A stretch of 64,000 nucleotides of DNA from Incurvaria masculella (taxonomy: Eukaryota; Arthropoda; Insecta; Lepidoptera; Incurvariidae). Under the pieces are notes generated by a model. It did not search any database. It saw nothing but the letters and a program-made list of their open reading frames with translations, and was not told where the DNA came from. This document shows positions 55,901-64,000 of this stretch, piece after piece (position 1 is the first letter of the stretch; each line of letters opens with the position of its first letter). Location: positions 930,001-994,000 of the forward strand of contig OX335663.1 of the NCBI GenBank assembly GCA_946894095.1, written 5' to 3'. A program made the position numbers and the translations under genes.

Positions 55901-57334
55901 GCCCTCTCTGCAGGAGACTCCTATAAATATCTAGGTCTTAACCAATCACTATGCCTCAATCACGGGGAGGCGAAAACAACTGTGAAAGCAAAGTTTTGGT
56001 CTCGCACAAAAGCCATATTCAAGAGCCACTTAAGCGGTGCGAACAAACTTCGAGCTTTCAATAGTTGGGCAGTACCCGTGATTGGATACACCTTTGGCAT
56101 AGTGCGTTGGTTTAAGACCGAACTGGAGGCCCTGGATCGCAAAGTTCGCACTACTATGACCACTTTCCGTATGCACCACCCGCGGTCGTCTGTCATGAGG
56201 TTGTACATACCTCGGAAACAGGGAGGTAGAGGAATGCTTAATCTCACAAACCTCCATAATTCCGAGGTGTGTAAACTTCGTGACTACTTTTTGACGGCTG
56301 CGGAAAACAACAGACATATCGAGGTAGTGGCGTGCGATTCTAAGCTCACCCCGCTTAATCTGTTCGACGCGAGCTTTACGCTTCCGGTTGTTAGCACTAC
56401 TGAGCGTGTGGAAGTATGGAGAGGCAAGGAACTGCATGGACGGTTTCTCCGAGTACTAGAGTCGCCAAACACGCATCTCTTTGATTCAGTTCAATGGATG
56501 CGGTTTGGTGACCTATTTGGAGAAACCGAAGGCTTCGTTTGTGCCATTCAGGACCAAATGATCGTCACGCGTAACTTCCGGAAGTATATAATGAAGGATG
56601 GATCGGTCGATACCTGCCGAGCCTGTGGCCAACCAGGTGAGACCATCCGCCATATTACTTCCGGTTGCTCGCGCCTGGCGAGCGTTGAGTACCTGGAGCG
56701 GCACAATCAAGTAGCCAAAATAGTTCATCAGCAACTTGCCTTTAAATACGGCCTCATCGACTCAGTGGTGCCATATTATAAATACAAACCGGAAGACGTG
56801 TTGGAGAAAGATGGCACTAAGCTCTATTGGGATCGACCAATACAAACCGATAAGACAATTAAGTGCAATAAGCCCGATATTGTATTGGTCGATCCCAAGT
56901 CCAACGAGATCTTCCTCGTAGACATAACAATACCACATGACGAAAACCTCGACAGGGCCGAAAATGAGAAACTTATGAAATATTTAGACCTGGCCCACGA
57001 GGTTACCGCCATGTGGCGTGCACGGAAAACCACCATCGTGCCAATTGTTATGTCTACGAACGGCGTTGTCCCAAAGAATTTGGCCAAACACTTAGAAAAA
57101 TTAGGTATCGATATTGGGCTCCGATTCCAGATGCAGAAAGCGGTTCTACTCTCGAACACGAGAATCGTTCGGCGGTTTCTGTCTCTGTAGCTCGGAGCGG
57201 TCTTACAGGATTTGTCCCAGGTGGGACCTCCGTAAGGTTTTCCAGTTTTAGGTTTATATTTTTTAAGGCTTATTTTTGTATTTTTGTATTAAATAATGTA
57301 AACCTAAAATTTGATAATAAATATATACTGTGAA
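52925..57334 (+). mobile_element. R4-clade (Dong-like) non-LTR retrotransposon, copy 1, full length
   Basis: About 4.41 kb. It begins AAAGAAGAAAAAACTG with a hairpin CTGTCA-TACG-TGACAG at 52938-52953, has a ~690-base leader, one ORF (53618-57190) and a 3' UTR ending CTGTGAA against TAA repeats. The 3' UTR has an 11-bp stem (TTTTAGGTTTA at 57246-57256 with TAAACCTAAAA at 57299-57309). Insertion in TAA microsatellites, a single ORF and a C-terminal restriction-like endonuclease are known features of the Dong lineage of the R4 clade. Complete 5' end and intact ORF imply recent retrotransposition. Confidence 0.9.
53618..57190 (+). CDS. Dong-like retrotransposon ORF: RT plus restriction-like endonuclease (copy 1)
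   Basis: 1190 residues from the ATG at 53618; an in-frame TAG ends at 53614 and the intervening codon is TTG, so this ATG is the natural start. Residues about 75-135 form a Myb-like DNA-binding region (MHWTKSMN with W81; W114). Fingers motif KHPGPDG from 468. RT motif A is WIDYKKAYDSVPH (D599), then RGIFQGDSLSPLWF (from about 654) and FYMDDLK (YMDD 699-702), with both catalytic aspartates present. A CCHC knuckle, CRAC...H...C, spans 1000-1017. A PD-(D/E)XK-type endonuclease follows: KPD at 1085-1087 and D1102 in FLVDITIP. The enzyme would nick target DNA and prime reverse transcription of its own RNA on the nick. No stops or frameshifts. The upstream leader and the downstream UTR match copy 2. 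Confidence 0.93.
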   Translation: MGESGGGRRYNLRRRLQASTLAVEPSDDSDEPATASEVATPALGRFDLGTTSPPAGLGFAAPAAISNPATGGSPVRRRMHWTKSMNISVMRAYYRATEADAFRSGFRNRIAREWNLLEPNIDVTGQRLADQVRTIKIRKFLTDIEIEDLRLEALQAQPRQPAQVQITPPSTSQTQHSALIAQGTDDDESDDIAVNELEVSQEDLEPVRSIFDEFMLTCRSYSVTERPYLPNYPYSTRCMHIVRKVNAVAFEYFKKSTSLEETHLLLYCSALTACRVANIDLPKPTDNSPTGSRSTPMWQQRIQQRVAKARTFLARLICFKRGNHRPKIMRSVREAFILNNIEPSRFNLTDRIDDCIDRLKQKVAALGQRIRRYRTRYDRHRQNKLFERNQKKFYSEMEGTKNSIGDLPDRTKMTEFWSGLWNVPIAHIEGASWIESVEENYNNLRPMAAMHIDQKDVQDAVRKIQNWKHPGPDGLHNFWLKKMVAAHGTLASQFQDAIDTGTLPNFFTTGVTYMLPKIPGATEPTHFRPITCLPTIYKLLTSILSTKINNHLLQYSIMDDAQNGCRVGSRGTKELLLIDSVICQQARQKKRNLSIAWIDYKKAYDSVPHSWLRKVLEIYKIDNNLTNFLSQCMDCWKTVISTKGYVSEPIQIKRGIFQGDSLSPLWFCLALNPLSFLLNQTGLGYQLQRGGRKQSHLFYMDDLKLTTTNEVHLAELLSVTLTFSNAIRMEFGLDKCAVIHARRGVVQSSPDLAITDEHAIRALSAGDSYKYLGLNQSLCLNHGEAKTTVKAKFWSRTKAIFKSHLSGANKLRAFNSWAVPVIGYTFGIVRWFKTELEALDRKVRTTMTTFRMHHPRSSVMRLYIPRKQGGRGMLNLTNLHNSEVCKLRDYFLTAAENNRHIEVVACDSKLTPLNLFDASFTLPVVSTTERVEVWRGKELHGRFLRVLESPNTHLFDSVQWMRFGDLFGETEGFVCAIQDQMIVTRNFRKYIMKDGSVDTCRACGQPGETIRHITSGCSRLASVEYLERHNQVAKIVHQQLAFKYGLIDSVVPYYKYKPEDVLEKDGTKLYWDRPIQTDKTIKCNKPDIVLVDPKSNEIFLVDITIPHDENLDRAENEKLMKYLDLAHEVTAMWRARKTTIVPIVMSTNGVVPKNLAKHLEKLGIDIGLRFQMQKAVLLSNTRIVRRFLSL

Positions 57335-57589
57335 TAATAATAAGAAAAAGAAGAAAAAACTGTCATACGTGACAGACCCAATTTTTTTTCGAAAATATAA
57401 AATTTATTTTAAAACAATTATAAATACCTAGTTATAAGGTATCAAAAGCCAGAAAAATTATAAACCGGATCTCACCAAGCAAGTACAACCATCTGCCGCT
57501 GACTGCGGCACATTTTCGACCTAAATTTGTCAACACCATAATCAGCGAGTTCATCAATCAACAATATATTCCCAGCCTGTTTATTATAG

Positions 57590-57952
57590 CAGCCTGCTTA
57601 CGTCGCTGCCCAGAAGTGCTGTTGGAACCGAAGCAGGAACATTCATCTCACTGACATTCAAGCAGATTATCAACAAGCACCTGTACCAGTCACACCACAA
57701 AAAACCCCGCCGGCACGCAAGTACCGAGATACCATCTCGTTCTTTGGTAAAGGGAGAGTCTCCCCCCTGGACAGAAGATCATCCAGCGTCGACATCCTGC
57801 CCGAGGAAGCGTCGGTGGAGAGGAATCGACGCGCAATTCACAGGGAAAATACTAGGAGCAAGGGAAAGCGTGCGAAAGAGAGGAAGGTTATATTAAGTTT
57901 AAGTCCATCGGCACTCTTTAATAGCATTAATTATTTTTCCTTACTTTTTAAT
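57590..57952 (+). other. Open leader frame in Dong-like copy 2, no ATG
   Basis: 121 codons open between TAG (57587-57589) and TGA (57953-57955), basic and Ser/Arg-rich toward its end (VDILPEEASVERNRRAIH; KGKRAKERK). No Met codon. In copy 1 the same region is broken into other frames by one extra base in each of two homopolymers. It may be a relic, an unconventional start, or chance. Confidence 0.35.
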
Positions 57953-58034
57953 TGAATATTATATTTCGGCTTATTCTACATCATTGTACATCATCAAAAT
58001 TAAAAAAAAATGTATCTATGAAAATATGTAGTTG

Positions 58035-61000
58035 ATGGGAGAAAGCGGGGGAGGTCGTCGCTATAATCTCCGGCGACGACTTCAGGCCTCTACATTGGCG
58101 GTGGAACCTTCGGATGACTCCGATGAGCCTGCCACCGCCAGTGAAGTTGCCACCCCGGCCTTAGGGAGGTTTGACCTGGGAACAACATCTCCACCGGCCG
58201 GCTTGGGTTTTGCAGCACCAGCTGCAATTTCGAACCCCGCCACCGGTGGAAGCCCAGTACGCCGTCGCATGCACTGGACTAAAAGCATGAATATGAGTGT
58301 CATGCGGGCGTACTGCCGAGCTACGGAGGCAGATGCTTTCCGTTCCGGTTTTCGTAACCGCATAGCGAGAGAGTGGAACCTGCTTGAACCCAATATCGAT
58401 GTCACGGGGCAACGCCTAGCTGACCAAGTTAGGACAATAAAAATAAGAAAATTTCTCACAGATATAGAAATTGAAGATCTCAGACTTGAGGCACTTCAAG
58501 CTCAACCACGGCAACCAGCGCAAGTGCAAATAACACAACCATCGACGTCACAAACACAACACAGTGCTCTTATAGCACAAGGGACCGATGATGATGAGTC
58601 GGATGATATTGCCGTGAATGAGTTGGAAGTGTCTCAAGAGGACCTAGAGCCTGTCAGAAGTATATTTGAAGAGTTTATGCTGACTTGTCGGTCGTATTCT
58701 GTAACAGAACGTCCGTATTTACCCAATTACCCGTACTCGACTAGGTGCATGCATATTGTGAGGAAGGTAAATGCAGTGGCCTTTGAATATTTTAAGAAAA
58801 GCACATCGCTCGAGGAAACTCATTTGTTGCTGTATTGTTCTGCTCTTACCGCCTGTCGTGTGGCAAATATTGATCTCCCAAAACCAACAGACAACAGCCC
58901 GACAGGAAGTAGGAGCACACCAATTTGGCAACAAAGAATCCAGCAACGAGTAGCAAAGGCCCGTACCTTCCTCGCTAGACTTATCTGTTTTAAGCGCGGT
59001 AACCACCGACCCAAAATCATGCGATCGGTAAGAGAAGCTTTTATTTTGAATAATATTGAACCATCCAGATTTAACCTTACCGATCGCATAGATGACTGTA
59101 TAGACCGCCTAAAACAGAAGGTCGCTGCACTTGGTCAGAGAATACGGCGTTACAGAACACGTTACGACCGACATAGACAGAATAAACTCTTCGAGCGTAA
59201 CCAAAAGAAGTTTTATTCGGAAATGGAGGGTACAAAGAACTCTATCGGGGACCTTCCGGACCGGACCAAAATGACTGAATTTTGGTCCGGTCTGTGGAAT
59301 GTTCCCATTGCACACATAGAGGGAGCATCCTGGATTGAGAGTGTTGAGGAAAACTATAACAATCTAAGACCGATGGCTGCAATGCATATCGACCAAAAGG
59401 ATGTGCAGGATGCAGTTAGGAAAATTCAGAACTGGAAACATCCTGGTCCTGACGGCCTGCACAACTTTTGGTTGAAAAAAATGGTTGCAGCCCACGGAAC
59501 ACTCGCCTCACAATTCCAGGATGCCATTGACACCGGTACCCTCCCAAACTTCTTTACCACTGGTGTTACGTACATGCTCCCTAAAATACCAGGTGCCACT
59601 GAACCCACACACTTTCGGCCTATAACTTGTCTCCCTACAATTTACAAATTATTGACATCCATTTTGAGCACGAAGATAAACAACCATTTATTACAATATT
59701 CAATAATGGACGATGCTCAAAATGGATGTCGAGTGGGTTCACGTGGCACCAAGGAGCTGCTTCTGATTGACAGTGTCATCTGCCAACAAGCTCGTCAAAA
59801 GAAACGTAACCTTTCAATAGCGTGGATTGATTACAAAAAGGCTTACGACTCTGTACCGCATTCCTGGCTGAGGAAGGTTTTGGAGATATATAAAATAGAT
59901 AACAATCTGACAAACTTCCTCAGCCAGTGTATGGATTGTTGGAAAACTGTAATCTCCACCAAAGGTTATGTTTCTGAGCCAATACAGATTAAGCGGGGAA
60001 TATTCCAGGGTGATAGTCTTAGTCCACTCTGGTTCTGTTTAGCACTTAACCCTTTGAGCTTTTTACTGAACCAGACTGGATTAGGCTATCAACTGCAGAG
60101 AGGTGGACGAAAACAATCACACCTCTTTTACATGGATGACTTGAAACTAACAACAACAAACGAGGTACATCTAGCTGAACTCCTGAGCGTAACATTAACA
60201 TTTAGTAACGCTATACGTATGGAGTTCGGCCTCGATAAATGTGCAGTCATTCATGCTAGAAGAGGTGTTGTCCAGAGCTCGCCCGACCTTGCTATCACGG
60301 ATGAGCACGCGATTCGAGCCCTCTCTGCAGGAGACTCCTATAAATATCTAGGTCTTAACCAATCACTATGCCTCAATCACGGGGAGGCGAAAACAACTGT
60401 GAAAGCAAAGTTTTGGTCTCGCACAAAAGCCATATTCAAGAGCCACTTAAGCGGTGCGAACAAACTTCGAGCTTTCAATAGTTGGGCAGTACCCGTGATT
60501 GGATACACCTTTGGCATAGTGCGTTGGTTTAAGACCGAGCTGGAGGCCCTGGATCGCAAAGTTCGCACTACTATGACCACTTTCCGTATGCACCACCCGC
60601 GGTCGTCTGTCATGAGGTTGTACATACCTCGGAAACAGGGAGGTAGAGGAATGCTTAATCTCACAAACCTCCATAATTCTGAGGTGTGTAAACTTCGTGA
60701 CTACTTTTTGACGGCTGCGGAAAACAACAGACATATCGAGGTAGTGGCGTGCGATTCTAAGCTCACCCCGCTTAATCTGTTCGACGCGAGCTTTACGCTT
60801 CCGGTTGTTAGCACTACTGAGCGTGTGGAAGTATGGAGAGGCAAGGAACTGCATGGACGGTTTCTCCGAGTACTAGAGTCGCCAAACACGCATCTCTTGG
60901 ATTCAGTTCAATGGATGCGGTTTGGTGACCTATTCGGAGAAACCGAAGGCTTCGTTTGTGCCATTCAGGACCAAATGATCGTCACGCGTAACTTCCGGAA

Positions 61001-61607
61001 GTATATAATGAAGGATGGATCGGTCGATACCTGCCGAGCCTGTGGCCAACCAGGTGAGACCATCCGCCATATTACTTCCGGTTGCTCGCGCCTGGCGAGC
61101 GTTGAGTACCTGGAGCGGCACAATCAAGTAGCCAAAATAGTTCATCAGCAACTTGCCTTTAAATACGGCCTCATCGACTCAGTGGTGCCATATTATAAAT
61201 ACAAACCGGAAGACGTGTTGGAGAAAGATGGCACTAAGCTCTATTGGGATCGACCAATACAAACCGATAAGACAATTAAGTGCAATAAGCCCGATATTGT
61301 ATTGGTCGATCCCAAGTCCAACGAGATCTTCCTCGTAGACATAACAATACCACATGACGAAAACCTCGACAGGGCCGAAAATGAGAAACTTATGAAATAT
61401 TTAGACCTGGCCCACGAGGTTACCGCCATGTGGCGTGCACGGAAAACCACCATCGTGCCAATTGTTATGTCTACGAACGGCGTTGTCCCAAAGAATTTGG
61501 CCAAACACTTAGAAAAATTAGGTATCGATATTGGGCTCCGATTCCAGATGCAGAAAGCGGTTCTACTCTCGAACACGAGAATCGTTCGGCGGTTTCTGTC
61601 TCTGTAG
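58035..61607 (+). CDS. Dong-like retrotransposon ORF: RT plus restriction-like endonuclease (copy 2)
   Basis: 1190 residues from the ATG at 58035, with the same TAG-TTG-ATG context as copy 1. I count six amino-acid differences from copy 1: I to M and Y to C in the Myb-like region, P to Q, D to E, M to I, and F to L. None falls in a catalytic motif: the motif A aspartate, YMDD, the CCHC knuckle and KPD...D are all intact. Open throughout, so both copies could in principle supply enzyme. Confidence 0.93.
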   Translation: MGESGGGRRYNLRRRLQASTLAVEPSDDSDEPATASEVATPALGRFDLGTTSPPAGLGFAAPAAISNPATGGSPVRRRMHWTKSMNMSVMRAYCRATEADAFRSGFRNRIAREWNLLEPNIDVTGQRLADQVRTIKIRKFLTDIEIEDLRLEALQAQPRQPAQVQITQPSTSQTQHSALIAQGTDDDESDDIAVNELEVSQEDLEPVRSIFEEFMLTCRSYSVTERPYLPNYPYSTRCMHIVRKVNAVAFEYFKKSTSLEETHLLLYCSALTACRVANIDLPKPTDNSPTGSRSTPIWQQRIQQRVAKARTFLARLICFKRGNHRPKIMRSVREAFILNNIEPSRFNLTDRIDDCIDRLKQKVAALGQRIRRYRTRYDRHRQNKLFERNQKKFYSEMEGTKNSIGDLPDRTKMTEFWSGLWNVPIAHIEGASWIESVEENYNNLRPMAAMHIDQKDVQDAVRKIQNWKHPGPDGLHNFWLKKMVAAHGTLASQFQDAIDTGTLPNFFTTGVTYMLPKIPGATEPTHFRPITCLPTIYKLLTSILSTKINNHLLQYSIMDDAQNGCRVGSRGTKELLLIDSVICQQARQKKRNLSIAWIDYKKAYDSVPHSWLRKVLEIYKIDNNLTNFLSQCMDCWKTVISTKGYVSEPIQIKRGIFQGDSLSPLWFCLALNPLSFLLNQTGLGYQLQRGGRKQSHLFYMDDLKLTTTNEVHLAELLSVTLTFSNAIRMEFGLDKCAVIHARRGVVQSSPDLAITDEHAIRALSAGDSYKYLGLNQSLCLNHGEAKTTVKAKFWSRTKAIFKSHLSGANKLRAFNSWAVPVIGYTFGIVRWFKTELEALDRKVRTTMTTFRMHHPRSSVMRLYIPRKQGGRGMLNLTNLHNSEVCKLRDYFLTAAENNRHIEVVACDSKLTPLNLFDASFTLPVVSTTERVEVWRGKELHGRFLRVLESPNTHLLDSVQWMRFGDLFGETEGFVCAIQDQMIVTRNFRKYIMKDGSVDTCRACGQPGETIRHITSGCSRLASVEYLERHNQVAKIVHQQLAFKYGLIDSVVPYYKYKPEDVLEKDGTKLYWDRPIQTDKTIKCNKPDIVLVDPKSNEIFLVDITIPHDENLDRAENEKLMKYLDLAHEVTAMWRARKTTIVPIVMSTNGVVPKNLAKHLEKLGIDIGLRFQMQKAVLLSNTRIVRRFLSL

Positions 61608-61770
61608 CTCGGAGCGGTCTTACAGGATTTGTCCCAGGTGGGACCTCCGTAAGGTTTTTTTTCCAGTTTTAGGTTTATATTTTTTAAGGCTTATTTTTGT
61701 ATTTTTGTATTAAATAATGTAAACCTAAAATTTGATAATAAATATATACTGTGAATAATAATAATAATAA

Positions 61771-63317
61771 ATTATTTTAATTCAGATGCAAGATCCATAT
61801 AAATTACAGTAAATTAAACAAACATTCAGGAGGTGCGTCAACTGTTACCTGAAGACACTTTACGGCTCCAGAAAGTATAAAAAGGACAAGTCATATCCGT
61901 GGCTACACCGGCGACTAGAGAGTTTCGTGATTTCAGTATCCTTGCACTGAAACTCCCAATCGACTTACGGTGTAGCGCATAGAAATCGTCCACTCTGTGC
62001 TCCGCAAACATACCTGAGGCGCTGCACCAGGGATGCAGACGCAGCAGTGCTCGGAAGGCGTTGTTATATTGTACTCGAAGTGCGTTGTATGCACGCGCTG
62101 TATAATTTGTCCAAAGTTGACCGGTATACAGCGACTGACAGAAGCTTTTAAACAACGTCACTTTTACGTCCAACGAGCACAACACAAACCTACGGGCCAG
62201 CATGTTGGCTTTGACCGAGATAGATCTCCGCTCTCTCTCCATATCGGCATCGTCCTTCATGTCCCCCGTGACAATGTGGCCCAGGTAACGGAAGCGGTCT
62301 ACCACCCTGATAGCAGCGCCATTCAGGTATACTGGCGGAACATGACTCGGACCCTTGCCCGAACTGAACACCACTATCTCAGTCTTTTTTATATTGTAAA
62401 TAAGGCCATGCCTATCTGCGTAAGCTTCACATGTTGCGACCAATTTTCTGAGACCTTTGATCGAGGGGCTGAGCAGGACCATGTCGTCCGCATAACTGAT
62501 ATTGTTGCAACACCTCCCAGCAACATGACAGCCGATCCTGGTCCTGTTCAGCTCCCCGATCAGGTCATTCACATACAGATTAAATAACGCAGGTGATGTC
62601 AGTCCTCCTTGTCTCACGCCACACGCCATGGTGTACTCAGTTGAGTAAGTATTACCCCACCGAACCGAGTTGACCTGATGTGTGTACCAGTGTCTGTACA
62701 GGTTAATAATATCTTTAGGTATAGTCGTCTTAAGCATTTTGTCCCAGAGTGTGTTATACTGAACGCGATCGAAAGCCTTGCTGAGATCTAAAAAACAGCC
62801 ATATACTGACGTTGATCGCTTCACATAGTACTGGACACAATGCTTAAGAGTAACAATGGCCATGTCAGTGGAAGTTTGCGGACGGAACCCAAACTGTGCC
62901 TCCTCAATGTGCATGCTATCCATCATGATCGGTTGCGTTAGGCGTTCCAGAATCTTACAAATCACCGGAGCCAGAGATATAGGCCGGTAATTGTTAACAT
63001 CAGCATTGTCTCCAGTCTTATTCTTGATTAAATGAACAACTGTGGACTTCATAAGCGAAGGTGGAAGATACCTATGAGCAATGCAGATGTTGAACAAATC
63101 GGTTAAAACACGATATAGCTCTGGCCCAGCATGCTGGATGTGTTCGATAGATAGTGCGTCGTGGCCAGGAGACTTCCCACGGCTCATGCCCTTCACCGCA
63201 GCCCGAACGCAATGTTCGGTGAAGTGCACGGTCCGCGAGCCGTCGTCATCTCCGGCATGTACACGTGCGACAGCAGCGTCGCCGGTTCCGGCTCCGCAGC
63301 TGTCGCTCCTGTCTATA
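61771..63317 (-). mobile_element. 5'-truncated LINE with TAA-rich 3' tail (Rex1/Babar/Daphne-like)
   Basis: On the minus strand the element enters coding sequence at about 63317, ends its ORF at 61838, and has a short 3' UTR leading to CTGAATTAAAATAATTTATT and then ATT repeats. The 5' part (endonuclease) is absent. Its tail is the TAA tract that received the Dong-like elements, and its own insertion split an ACGG-family repeat. Confidence 0.82.
61838..63317 (-). CDS. LINE reverse transcriptase, N-terminally truncated
   Basis: Open from about 63317 without an ATG at the truncation point; the open frame before the first motif contains only GTG/Val where a start might be called (63229). Motifs in order: RGKSPGHDALSIEH; NNYRPISLAPVICKILERL; QFGFRPQTST; CFLDLSKAFDRV (motif A Asp present); CGVRQGGLTSPALFNLYVND; NISYADDMVLLSP (YADD intact); FRYLGHIVTGD; CSASGMFA near the end. 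The pattern is of the CR1-superclade families (Rex1/Babar/Daphne) that I know from Lepidoptera; which one is uncertain. No internal stop over about 490 codons, so it is fairly young, but lacking the endonuclease it is dead on its own. Confidence 0.85.
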
Positions 63318-63332
63318 TGATATACCCCATAT

Positions 63333-63524
63333 ATACCCCATTGATTATTTTTTTTACCTATTTGTTGTTACGGCGGCAAAATAAATACATTCTCTGTGAA
63401 AATATCAGCTGCCTACCTATTACGGTTCATGAGATATAGCACTGTGACAGACGGACGGACGGACCGACAGCGGAGGCTTAGTAATACGGTTCCGTTGGCA
63501 CCCTTTGGGTATGGAACCCAAAAA
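63333..63524 (+). repeat. ACGG-family repeat, copy 12, right part of the split element
   Basis: Resumes at TTGATTATTTTTTTTACCTA and continues with the normal family order (GGCGGCAAAATAAATACA; GACAGACGGACGGACGG; GGCACCCTTTGGGTATGGAA). Together with 52814-52906 it makes one element. Confidence 0.85.
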
Positions 63525-63569
63525 TCAACAACCTTTAGTTGGCCGACAGGTGCAATAATTAATCGATGT

Positions 63570-63740
63570 GTTATTTTGATCAAAATCAACGAGTCCGATT
63601 GAACCACTATTTTACCTAAATTCTAAAGTTTTGCTTTTTATGTTAATTTGCCATGGGGCACTCCTTTCTGTGTATTTCGCTATTTATTATAGTTTCGGAA
63701 TTGCTCTTTAAGGCACACTTGATAAAATATATACAGGCAC
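63570..63740 (+). repeat. Member of a dispersed repeat pair
   Basis: Shares AAAATCAACGAGTCCGATTG-like and TTTCGCTATTTATTATAGT blocks with about 34050-34220. Class unknown. Confidence 0.55.
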
Positions 63741-64000
63741 GAATTCTTCCAGTGGTTTTCCTTCAAGTTCGAAAGGTCACGGCGAGGCGATATCTATCAG
63801 GACACTTAAGGGGGCACTCACCGAGCCCCGCGCCGGCGCCCTCAAGACACGCCCGCACGCTTCACCACCTTAAGAGCCACTTCAATTAGTAGCAACACCT
63901 CTTACGGGTGTGGATACTGTGAAGGGATCGACTTATTGGATTTCGACCACAGAATCGCGAACAGGGTAGATATGCCTATATCTCTCGCTACACTTCTGCT
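63741..64000. other. Unassigned right edge
   Basis: A GC-rich patch at about 63810-63860 reads CTCGGTGAGTGCCC on the minus strand, a possible splice donor, but no exon can be argued from this. No gene assigned. Confidence 0.35.

Larger units (their letters stand above)
57344..61755 (+). mobile_element. R4-clade (Dong-like) non-LTR retrotransposon, copy 2, full length
   Basis: About 4.41 kb, in direct head-to-tail order after copy 1 with only about three TAA units between them. Same 5' hairpin (57360-57375) and 3' UTR stem. It differs from copy 1 by scattered substitutions and short indels, for example six bases missing after GGTTATATTA in the leader. The five TAA units at its end run into the 3' tail of a minus-strand LINE. 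Confidence 0.9.

Noticed and set aside
53665..61576. Many minus-strand and alternate-frame ORFs inside the two Dong-like ORFs
   Set aside because: They overlap the clearly coding RT/endonuclease frame, recur at the same offset in both copies, and carry no motifs of their own.
63653..63889. Host exon at the right edge
   Set aside because: A minus-strand CTCG|GTGAGT donor is present, but no frame, acceptor or motif supports an exon; part of the span is a dispersed repeat.

Overview
This is a eukaryotic genomic window, almost certainly from a moth or butterfly (Lepidoptera). It has GT-AG spliced exons, no bacterial operons, an AT-rich background and very dense interspersed repeats. The repeats are of lepidopteran type: tRNA-headed SINEs, a GGCCAAGTGCGAG repeat with an internal ACGG microsatellite, many foldback MITEs, RTE/Jockey/CR1-like LINE debris and a Dong-like LINE. 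A short run of the arthropod telomere motif (CCTAA/TTAGG) fits this. Most long open frames are in repeats and are not host genes.

Region by region. 1-1650: a dispersed repeat abuts a 69-bp minisatellite (15.6 units) with a three-unit higher-order pattern. 2.2-13.9 kb: nested MITEs, ACGG-family repeats and SINEs, with no host gene recognised. 14-36 kb: more of the same, with decayed LINE fragments (16.8, 20.0, 28.2 and 29.9 kb), two SINEs with part-5S-rRNA heads (16.3 and 48.8 kb), a cluster of an AACGTATAAT motif (17.1-17.4 kb), a hAT-like MITE with an 8-bp target duplication (31.4 kb) and a foldback carrying six CCTAA units (29.2 kb). 36.5 kb: a 7-bp satellite. 36.9-38.5 kb: the one convincing host gene, a two-exon minus-strand gene for a 294-residue BEN-domain-like protein whose splice sites and phases agree exactly. 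41.7-45.0 kb: a small candidate plus-strand exon followed by eleven GC-rich 213-bp units, each containing an exon-like segment with a donor site and a possible acceptor.

52.8-63.5 kb is a stack of nested insertions. An ACGG-family repeat was split by a 5'-truncated minus-strand LINE (Rex1/Babar/Daphne-like RT). The TAA-rich tail of that LINE then received two complete, nearly identical, head-to-tail R4-clade (Dong-like) retrotransposons. Each has one intact ORF of 1190 codons with a Myb-like N-terminus, a reverse transcriptase, a CCHC knuckle and a restriction-like endonuclease. These are the most complete and most recent mobile elements here.

Frame choices, splice sites, repeat units and inverted repeats were read directly from the sequence. 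Family names rest on motif recognition without database searches. Boundaries of old repeats are approximate to about 10-20 bases.
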